Assembly: GCA_014236755.1 (NCBI GenBank)
Contig: JACCKY010000058.1
Span: forward strand, 1 to 32,817
DNA length: 32,817 nucleotides
From: Candidatus Petromonas tenebris
GTDB taxonomy: Bacteria; Bacillota; Clostridia; Peptostreptococcales; Caminicellaceae
Direction of reading: 5' to 3'
In this document: piece after piece, positions 27,200-32,817 of the stretch
How positions within the stretch are numbered: position 1 is the first letter of the stretch
Layout: each line of letters starts with the position of its first letter
Notes under the pieces: model-generated
Told to the model about the DNA's origin: nothing
The model's input: the letters and a program-made list of their open reading frames with translations, nothing else
The model's database searches: none
Translations under genes and position numbers: made by a program

Positions 27200-27230
27200 A
27201 AAAATTATAGCCTGGATTAATTTCCAGGCT
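27200..27230 (-). terminator. Intrinsic terminator overlapping the cdaR stop codon
   Basis: AGCCTGGA and TCCAGGCT form an 8-bp stem; the six-base loop contains the TAA stop of cdaR, and ATAATTTTT follows on the minus strand. The last codons of cdaR are therefore the 5' arm of the hairpin. Confidence 0.8.
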
Positions 27231-28483
27231 CATATGTTTTCTTTATCTCTTTCTTTGTCTCATCATTTTTTGAATTATCCATAGTTCCTTTTGTATTGTT
27301 TTTATCATTTTCCTTTTTATAAATCTCAATTTGAAATTCGACTCCACGATTAAGAGTAACTGGAATAGTATAGGTTCCTTCTTTTAATCCTGCTGCATTT
27401 ATAACAAGTTCTAGATCATTCTTTTTAACTGCTTCAAGTACACTTCTTACATCGCTTATTTTGACCTTTATGTCTCTATCTAGTTTTCCTATATTTGTAG
27501 TAAGGGTATAATTTAAATTGTTAACAGATACCTCATTAGTATTAAATGTAAATTCCTTTGTTTCTATTTTTTCAACGGTAACTATAACCTTTGGTATTTC
27601 ATCAAGATATGGAGTTTGTATATTCTTAGAAAGTTTTAGATTAGCCCTTGCCGTTAGGGTAGTATCTAATCCTTCTACATTAATCTTTTCTGTTAAAACC
27701 TCACTATAACTTTCAATCTCCTTGTCTTTTCCCTTCAAAGTTACCACTGCTGGATCTACTTCAATTTTGGTAATTTTATATCCTTCTTTTACTGTCCCAA
27801 TTATTTGAGGCTTAATGTCTACATTTTTTACTCTGAGTATAGGAACATATTTCTTTTCCTTCATCGTCTACTGCTTTAAGGGGAACGTCATTTCTTACAT
27901 TTTCCTTTGATCCATCAATATTGATTTCCCCAATAACCTTTGCAACGGAATTAACTTTAGTTTCCGGTCCTTCAACTAATATTTGTCTCGGAGTAATTGT
28001 CATGTCACCGGGTTCATAACCCTGGGCCGCAATGCCATTTCTAACAATCTCAACGTCTTTTTGCTTTTGTACAACCTTATCCAGTCGGACCTTTATCTGT
28101 TGAGGTCTTATGTCCTTTATAGTGATATTTACAGGTTGGCTTATTTCTAAGGGAATACTGTTTACCCCCTGGTTAAACCCCCTAAGATCAGCTGTGACTT
28201 TTATATCCTTTGGAGATATTTGATATACCTCATTTCTTCTACCGGCTACTTTTACATCTACATTAAAATCTTTTTGATCTATAATTACTAGTCCAGAACT
28301 TTTTAATTCCTCAACGTTTAAAAGTTGAACCTTTATGTCATTTAAGACTATTTCGGTTTCAGGATTTACCTCTCCCATGACATACATCCAAAATACTAAG
28401 GCAAATAAAATTGCAACTATTTTGGGAGTCGTATTCCTGGTTATTTTGCTTCTATCAAGTATGCCCTTTAGAAAATCAATCAT
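27217..28483 (-). pseudogene. cdaR: CdaR (YbbR-domain) regulator of the c-di-AMP cyclase, with a +1 frameshift
   Basis: CdaR is a membrane-anchored protein with repeated extracytoplasmic YbbR domains that modulates CdaA. The first frame (ATG 28483, GGAGG site in the end of cdaA) has one membrane helix at about residues 21-37 (PKIVAILFALVFWMYVMG), then YbbR repeats up to KAVDDEGK. It then reads out of frame to a stop at 27812. The second frame continues VPILRVKNVDIKPQIIGTV and on through more YbbR repeats to 27217. Dropping one A from the GGAAAAG run (27854-27857) joins them to about 420 residues, the normal family size. A single-base homopolymer change is as compatible with a sequencing error as with a real mutation, so calling it a pseudogene is provisional. 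Confidence 0.85.
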
Positions 28484-29297
28484 TTTTCAGCCTCCACCTC
28501 AACTTAATCAGGGATTTATTTTGGTCTGCATCATAGGCATCCTTAATTATAGTGGATAGTGTATCTATATCTAAAAACCTGGAAAGTTTTCCTCTATTTG
28601 CTACTGATATTGCTCCCGTTTCCTCTGAAACCATTATTGCAATGGCATCGGAACTTTCTGTTATACCAATACCTGCCCTATGCCTTGTCCCCAGTTCCTT
28701 ACTCAAACCTGGATTTTCAGAAAGGGGCAGGAAACAACCCGCTGCCATAATCTTATCACCTCTAATAACTACAGCTCCGTCATGTAGCGGCGTATTAGGT
28801 ATAAATATGTTTATGAGTAGACTGCTGGAAATTTTACCTTCAATAATAGTTCCAGTTTCTATGACATCATTTATTCCTGTTTCTCTTTCAAGTATTATGA
28901 GTGCACCTATCTTCTGTCTTGACAATGAAGCTACCGCATCAGTAATTTCCTTAGTTTTTCTGTCGGATTCCTCATCGGCAAGCTCAACTATTGATTTTGA
29001 AAGAAGTCTGCTTCTCCCCAAATATTCTAGAGCCCTTCTAAGTTCCGGTTGGAATACTATCAATAGTGCTATAAGTCCTAAAGTCATAGTGTTTTTTAAA
29101 ATATAATTAATTACGTAAAGTTTAGCCCACTCACTAAGCTTCGTTGCAACCAGAAGTATTAGCAGGCCCTTTATAAGCTGCTCTGCCCTGGTTTCCCTTA
29201 TGAGCATATAAAGTTTATAAAACACTACAGCCACTATGGTCATGTCTATAATATCTCTTATCCCTATATTTGAAAAAATTTCAATGACTTGATCCAA
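28476..29297 (-). CDS. cdaA: Diadenylate cyclase CdaA
   Basis: CdaA makes cyclic di-AMP from two ATP at the membrane; c-di-AMP controls potassium and osmolyte balance and cell-wall homeostasis. Three N-terminal membrane helices (to about residue 85) precede the DAC domain with its catalytic LHDGAVVI (Asp near 173) and GTRHRAGIGITE (RHR near 205-207). I place the start at a TTG, position 29297, eight bases after AGAGG. A GTG nine bases upstream overlaps that site. The product is then 273 residues, the same as B. subtilis CdaA. The gene overlaps cdaR by eight bases. Confidence 0.95.
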   Translation of the reverse strand: MDQVIEIFSNIGIRDIIDMTIVAVVFYKLYMLIRETRAEQLIKGLLILLVATKLSEWAKLYVINYILKNTMTLGLIALLIVFQPELRRALEYLGRSRLLSKSIVELADEESDRKTKEITDAVASLSRQKIGALIILERETGINDVIETGTIIEGKISSSLLINIFIPNTPLHDGAVVIRGDKIMAAGCFLPLSENPGLSKELGTRHRAGIGITESSDAIAIMVSEETGAISVANRGKLSRFLDIDTLSTIIKDAYDADQNKSLIKLRWRLKND

Positions 29298-29336
29298 ATT
29301 TAACACCTCTTAATATAATATAAGTCCCCTTATACC

Positions 29337-29365
29337 ATTTTACTGTTTTTTAAGATTATCTTCAA
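29337..29365 (-). promoter_or_regulatory. Sigma-A promoter of cdaA-cdaR
   Basis: TTGAAG (29365-29360), 17 bases, TAAAAT (29342-29337) on the minus strand, 40 bases ahead of the cdaA start. The gap 29307-29566 to the divergent gene is AT-rich; for the plus-strand gene I see only a TATTAT near 29490 without a good -35. Confidence 0.65.
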
Positions 29366-29566
29366 TACAACTATAGTATTATATTTACAATTATATGTTT
29401 TTTTTCTTTAAATATTTTTCCGCACTTTTGATTAGAATAAAAATAAATTTACCTGATAAATTCCTTGTTTTGTGGAAAAATATTATAGACTAAAAAATAA
29501 TTGGAGTTAATTTTTAAGCTGCGATTAAGTTTGAAATTGTAAATATTGGGGAAAGGAATGATATTG

Positions 29567-30274
29567 ATGCAGGATAAAAGAACAAATTGGATTTATGAAG
29601 ATAAAACTCCTTCTAGAGACGACATAATAGTTGACCAAATCAAGGACCAGTTAGAAGAAAAAATGCAGGCAAGCGCCATGGACATAAATGTATTTTGTAA
29701 AGATGGAGTAGTTCACATGTCAGGAATTGTTGACGTTTTGGCTGAAAAGCATACGGCGGAGGATATAGCAAGGGGGATTGAAGGAATCAAAAAGCTTGAA
29801 AATAAAATTACTGTGGCTATGGACGGTAATTTCACTGATAAGCACATGGAAAAAGAAGTACTTAATAAATTACGTAAAAATGATAAATTAAATGGTGTAG
29901 GTGCCAAAATTGAAGATGGTGTTGCCAATCTCATAGGCACAGCACAAACACTGAAGGATTCAAAGTTCGCATGTGAATTAGCTTCCGAAATAAGAGGCAT
30001 AAAAGATGTTGTAAATAATATAAAGGTCAGCCCCGATAAGGAGTATGATGATGTAACTATTAATAATAGAATTGCCCAAGCCCTTAGTACTACGAATTTA
30101 AGTTACGAGGAAGATATTGGCCATGCTGTTAAAGAGGGCAGGGTAGTTCTAAGTGGTTATGTTAACACTAGAAATGAAGCTGAATTAGCTAAAGAAATTA
30201 CAATGGGAATTGAAGGTGTAAAAAAAGTTATTAATAAATTAAAAATTAGAAAAGATAAGCAGAAACAATTCTAG
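29567..30274 (+). CDS. Triple BON-domain protein
   Basis: This 235-residue soluble protein is built of three BON repeats (roughly 16-85, 90-155 and 158-230). Each has a helix followed by the V.LSG.V or similar strand pattern: GVVHMSGIVDVLAEKHTAED, GVANLIGTAQTLKDSKFACE, and GRVVLSGYVNTRNEAELAKE. BON domains in proteins such as OsmY and Kbp bind membranes, phospholipid or potassium. There is no signal peptide, so a cytoplasmic role is likely. The start is ATG 29567, nine bases after AAAGGA; TTG codons at 29546 and 29564 are less likely. It lies 44 bases before apgM, probably cotranscribed, and divergent from cdaA. Kbp-type potassium sensing would suit a c-di-AMP neighbourhood, but that is speculative. 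Confidence 0.85.
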   Translation: MQDKRTNWIYEDKTPSRDDIIVDQIKDQLEEKMQASAMDINVFCKDGVVHMSGIVDVLAEKHTAEDIARGIEGIKKLENKITVAMDGNFTDKHMEKEVLNKLRKNDKLNGVGAKIEDGVANLIGTAQTLKDSKFACELASEIRGIKDVVNNIKVSPDKEYDDVTINNRIAQALSTTNLSYEEDIGHAVKEGRVVLSGYVNTRNEAELAKEITMGIEGVKKVINKLKIRKDKQKQF

Positions 30275-30318
30275 TTTTATGCGATATAGATAATGAGTAA
30301 TTGGAGGTATTAGTATTT

Positions 30319-31536
30319 ATGAATCATGACCAAATTCTTAGTGAAGTAATTAGATCAAATAATTCTACAATTGTCCTTATAGTTTTAGATGGAGTAGGAG
30401 ATATACGAAACAAAGATTATAATTATAAAACCCCCTTAGAATATGCAAAAACTCCAAATCTCGACAAGCTAACTGCTGAATCTGTAGTAGGTAGAATTTA
30501 CCCCGTTTCATATGGTATAACTCCAGGAAGCGGGCCAGGTCATGTAGGCCTTTTTGGTTATGACCCTATGGATATTACTATCGGCAGAGGTGTTTTAGAA
30601 ACAGTTGGACTAGGTTTAGAACTTAAAGATAAAGATGTAGCTGCTAGATGTAATTTTGCCACTATAAATGACCAGGGCATAATTACTGATAGGCGGGCTG
30701 GAAGAATCCCTACCGAGAAAACTGTAGAGCTATGCAATATTTTAAGGACTGTCAAAGAAATCGATGGAGTAGAGATAATAATAGAACCTGGCAAAGGCCA
30801 TAGATTTGTAGTTATATTTAGAAGCAAAGATAAAGAAATAGGTTCAAGCATTAATGATACAGATCCACAATCGGAAGGTAAATCTCCACTTGTAGCAAAA
30901 GGCCAGAATAAACCTTCAGAATTTTTAGCATCTGTTGTAAATAAGTTTGTAAAGCAGGGCCTTGACTTATTGAAGAATGAATCTCCAGCAAATAGTTTTT
31001 TAACTAGAGGTTTTTCTTCAAAACCTGATCTTCTCAGTATGAGAGAAAAATATTCTCTTGAATCGGCAGCTATAGCTACTTATCCTATGTATAGAGGCAT
31101 TGCCTCCCTATTAGGTATGAAACTTCTTCCTGCACCTACTTCAATTAAGGGTTTATTTGAAACCTACGTTCAAAACAGACAAAAATATGACTTCTTTTTT
31201 ATACATGTGAAAGGAACTGATCAAGCAGGAGAAGACGGAGATTTCGAAGCCAAGGTAGACTGTATAGAAAAGGTTGATAAAGCTCTTCCTATTTTACTTG
31301 AAAATAGACCCGATGTGATTGCAATAACAGGAGATCACTCTTCACCTTGTGGAATGAGGACCCATAGTTTTCATCCCGTTCCGTTATTAATAAACAGTTC
31401 ATTTTCTGGTAGAGATGATGCAACTCGTTTCCATGAAAATGCTTGTAATAACGGAGGTCTTGGATTTTTTCAAAGCAAATATCTAATGTCTCTACTTCTT
31501 GCTAATGCTAAGAGATTAAACAAATTTGGAGCATAA
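30319..31536 (+). CDS. apgM: Cofactor-independent phosphoglycerate mutase, archaeal (ApgM) type
   Basis: It interconverts 3- and 2-phosphoglycerate without 2,3-bisphosphoglycerate, using metal ions. The 405-residue alkaline-phosphatase-superfamily protein has the N-terminal metal motif LDGVGD at 23-28 and the nucleophile loop PGSGPGHVGLFGYDP with Ser71. RCNFATI and TDRRAGRIPT follow. FFIHVKGTDQAGEDGD and GDHSSPCGMRTHSFHPVP supply the second metal set. The start at 30319 (MNHDQIL) has GGAGG upstream. ApgM is the archaeal branch, also common in anaerobic Firmicutes, and is distinct from GpmI with its GNSEVGH loop. It follows a BON-domain gene and ends in its own terminator. Confidence 0.93.
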   Translation: MNHDQILSEVIRSNNSTIVLIVLDGVGDIRNKDYNYKTPLEYAKTPNLDKLTAESVVGRIYPVSYGITPGSGPGHVGLFGYDPMDITIGRGVLETVGLGLELKDKDVAARCNFATINDQGIITDRRAGRIPTEKTVELCNILRTVKEIDGVEIIIEPGKGHRFVVIFRSKDKEIGSSINDTDPQSEGKSPLVAKGQNKPSEFLASVVNKFVKQGLDLLKNESPANSFLTRGFSSKPDLLSMREKYSLESAAIATYPMYRGIASLLGMKLLPAPTSIKGLFETYVQNRQKYDFFFIHVKGTDQAGEDGDFEAKVDCIEKVDKALPILLENRPDVIAITGDHSSPCGMRTHSFHPVPLLINSSFSGRDDATRFHENACNNGGLGFFQSKYLMSLLLANAKRLNKFGA

Positions 31537-31562
31537 AAAAGCAGCAAACTGTTTTTGCTAGG

Positions 31563-31584
31563 GAACCCTATGGTTCTCTTTTTT
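31563..31584 (+). terminator. Intrinsic terminator of apgM
   Basis: GAACC, a four-base loop and GGTTC are followed by TC and six T on the plus strand. An outer GCAGCAA (from 31540) and TTGCTGC (near 31603) could close a larger structure around it. Confidence 0.75.
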
Positions 31585-31693
31585 ATTTTCCTTTTTTTTT
31601 AGTTGCTGCATATTATTATGTGTTTTAGTATTTTTATCAAGTAATTATTTTTCTTTAACATGAGAAAACTAATATTTGAAAGGAGGTTTTTAA

Positions 31694-32350
31694 TTGAAAA
31701 AAACAAAATTTATTTTAACTTTATTTTCAATATGCTTTATATTCCTTGCATTTAATATAAACCATGTAAATGCTCAACCTCAAAACGGTGACTACGACAC
31801 ATATATTGTAAAGCCAGGAGATTCTCTGTGGAAAATAGCTGTAAAGTATCAGGTAGGAGTTAACGAGATTATTGCATCTAATCCGCAATTCAAAAATCCT
31901 GACCTTATTTATCCTGGCGACAAGGTTTATGTTCCTTTATTTAATACTATAAAGGCAATTGAAAAAGAAGTCATTAGGCTAACAAACCTTGAAAGACAAA
32001 AATATGGTCTTAAACCTCTAAAACACAATTGGGAACTTTCAAGAGTTGCAAGGTATAAGTCAGAGGATATGAAAAACAGAGGTTATTTCAGCCATACTTC
32101 TCCAACATATGGTTCACCATTTGAAATGATGAGAAATTTTGGTATTAAATATCAAACGGCAGGAGAAAATCTTGCCAAAGGACAGAACTCTCCACAAGAA
32201 GTCGTAAGAGCATGGATGGGATCATCTGGTCATAGAGCAAACATATTGAATAGGTCCTTTACTGAAATAGGTGTCGGATACGCAGAGGATTATAGAGGAC
32301 AAAAGTATTGGACCCAAATGTTTATTAAACCAATATCATCTTCATGGTGA
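31694..32350 (+). CDS. Secreted LysM-CAP domain protein (SafA/YkwD-like)
   Basis: This 218-residue exported protein starts at TTG, seven bases after AAAGGAGG. A signal peptide (about 1-27, ending NHVNA) leads to one LysM domain (YIVKPGDSLWKIAVKYQ to YPGDKVYVP, about 37-81), which binds peptidoglycan or chitin-like glycans. A CAP/SCP domain follows (about 93-215, LTNLERQKYGLKPLKHNWEL, HTSPTYGSPFEMM, AGENLAKG, WMGSSGHRANILN). In spore formers, related CAP proteins are often sporulation- or cell-wall-linked. The gene stands alone between terminators. No well-matched promoter is visible in 31585-31680. Confidence 0.9.
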   Translation: MKKTKFILTLFSICFIFLAFNINHVNAQPQNGDYDTYIVKPGDSLWKIAVKYQVGVNEIIASNPQFKNPDLIYPGDKVYVPLFNTIKAIEKEVIRLTNLERQKYGLKPLKHNWELSRVARYKSEDMKNRGYFSHTSPTYGSPFEMMRNFGIKYQTAGENLAKGQNSPQEVVRAWMGSSGHRANILNRSFTEIGVGYAEDYRGQKYWTQMFIKPISSSW

Positions 32351-32370
32351 TTTTAGCTACTCTGTTTGCC

Positions 32371-32408
32371 AAAAAAGACTTGACTGCTACAGTAGTCAAG
32401 TCTTTCTT
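32371..32408. terminator. Bidirectional terminator between the LysM-CAP gene and the tRNA cluster
   Basis: AGACTTGACT and AGTCAAGTCT form a perfect 10-bp stem with an eight-base loop. Six T follow on the minus strand, ending the tRNA transcript; TTTCTTCGTTTTT follows on the plus strand. Confidence 0.88.
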
Positions 32409-32414
32409 CGTTTT

Positions 32415-32490
<76 letters not shown>

Positions 32491-32495
32491 ATGAA

Positions 32496-32572
32496 TGGCG
32501 ATCCGGAAGGGACTCGAACCCTCGGCCTCTAGCGTGACAGGCTAGCGTTCTAACCAACTGAACTACCGGACC
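32496..32572 (-). tRNA. tRNA-Asp (GTC)
   Basis: A complete cloverleaf: acceptor GGTCCGG/CCGGATC (one G-T pair), anticodon stem CTAGC/GCTAG with loop CTGTCAC giving GTC, T-loop TTCGAGT, discriminator G as expected for Asp, and encoded CCA. It is five bases upstream of tRNA-Phe. Confidence 0.97.
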
Positions 32573-32609
32573 GTATTTTTCTTTTAAGCATTACTCTTTA
32601 GTCAGATTA

Positions 32610-32637
32610 CAGGTTGCAGCTCACAGCTAACAGCCCA
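32610..32637. repeat. Period-7 tandem repeat, unit CAGCTNA
   Basis: Heptamers read CAGGTTG, CAGCTCA, CAGCTAA, CAGCCCA, in the gap between the Asp and CAT-anticodon tRNAs. A further TACCTAA doublet lies at about 32683-32696. The AGCT core matches the other arrays. Confidence 0.65.
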
Positions 32638-32699
32638 TGTGCAGCTTTTCTATTGGATCTTTCCCGTAACCCTTCACCTGTTTACCTAATACCTAATTT

Positions 32700-32776
32700 T
32701 GGTGGGCCCTCAGGGACTCGAACCCCGGACCTGCCGGTTATGAGCCGGACGCTCTGACCAACTGAGCTAAGGGCCC
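32700..32776 (-). tRNA. tRNA with CAT anticodon (elongator Met, or Ile2 with lysidine)
   Basis: A complete cloverleaf: acceptor GGGCCCT/AGGGCCC, anticodon loop CTCATAA, T-loop TTCGAGT, discriminator A and encoded CCA. It is not initiator Met, since the 1-72 pair G-C is present and the GGG/CCC anticodon-stem pairs are absent. Elongator Met and CAU-reading Ile2 cannot be separated safely by eye; the context of clostridial clusters favours Met. Confidence 0.9.
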
Positions 32777-32784
32777 GTTTCTTC

Positions 32785-32817
32785 TGGCGGAGGGGGTGGG
32801 ATTCGAACCCACGGCCC
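32785..32817 (-). tRNA. tRNA 3' end, probably tRNA-Ser, cut by the window edge
   Basis: The minus strand holds the end of a variable arm, T-arm GTGGG/CCCAC with TTCGAAT loop, acceptor 3' strand CCCCTCC, discriminator G and CCA. Discriminator G with a predicted GGAGGGG 5' strand is typical of tRNA-Ser. The anticodon is outside the window. Confidence 0.75.

Noticed and set aside
27812-27864. Programmed ribosomal frameshift joining the two cdaR frames
   Set aside because: No slippery heptamer with a downstream structure, and no release-factor-type shift site, is apparent; a simple one-base change in an A run explains it, and CdaR is a single frame in relatives.
28552-29106. 184-codon plus-strand frame across cdaA
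   Set aside because: It is the shadow of the conserved DAC domain on the opposite strand, with no ribosome site or plausible protein.

Overview
The window reads as chromosome of a low-GC, anaerobic, amino-acid-fermenting Firmicute of the Clostridia/Tissierellia kind. This is inferred from the AT-rich sequence, strong AGGAGG-type ribosome binding sites, a glmS ribozyme, a CdaA/CdaR pair, ptb-buk genes with a ferredoxin-dependent 2-oxoacid oxidoreductase, sigma-54 control and clustered tRNA genes. I cannot name the species. Most genes lie on the minus strand, so the transcription order runs from right to left.

Left edge to about 6.3 kb: a BREX type 1 phage-defence operon, brxA-brxB-brxC-pglX, continuing off the left edge. 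brxA, brxB and brxC are intact. The methyltransferase gene pglX is broken by two separate frame-changing deletions. The operon starts directly downstream of glmS, with its own promoter behind the glmS terminator.

6.4-15.9 kb: amino-sugar synthesis genes glmM and glmS, separated by a mannitol PTS operon (mtlR-mtlA-mtlD and a decayed HPr gene). glmS has a complete GlcN6P-responsive glmS ribozyme in its leader and a good sigma-A promoter.

16.1-18.3 kb: a CstA-family transporter and a short unknown gene upstream of it.

18.5-27.1 kb: one apparent operon for turning branched-chain 2-oxoacids into short-chain acids plus ATP: buk1-ptb-buk2-P-loop ATPase-vorDABG (ferredoxin-like, alpha, beta, gamma). 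It is preceded by a near-consensus -24/-12 promoter, palindromic candidate enhancer sites and a PAS-PAS-AAA+-Fis sigma-54 activator. The logic matches the SigL/BkdR-controlled bkd operon of Bacillus, with the NAD-linked dehydrogenase replaced by an oxygen-sensitive ferredoxin enzyme.

27.2-29.4 kb: cdaA-cdaR (c-di-AMP cyclase and its regulator); cdaR carries a one-base frameshift. cdaA-cdaR-glmM-glmS is normally a compact cluster in Firmicutes. Here the order and orientation survive, but metabolic blocks sit between the members.

29.5 kb to the right edge: plus-strand genes for a triple-BON protein, an archaeal-type phosphoglycerate mutase and a secreted LysM-CAP protein, then a minus-strand tRNA cluster (Ser partial, CAT anticodon, Asp, Phe). 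Degenerate period-7 repeats occur in three separate intergenic gaps. I found no insertion sequence, CRISPR array or rRNA.
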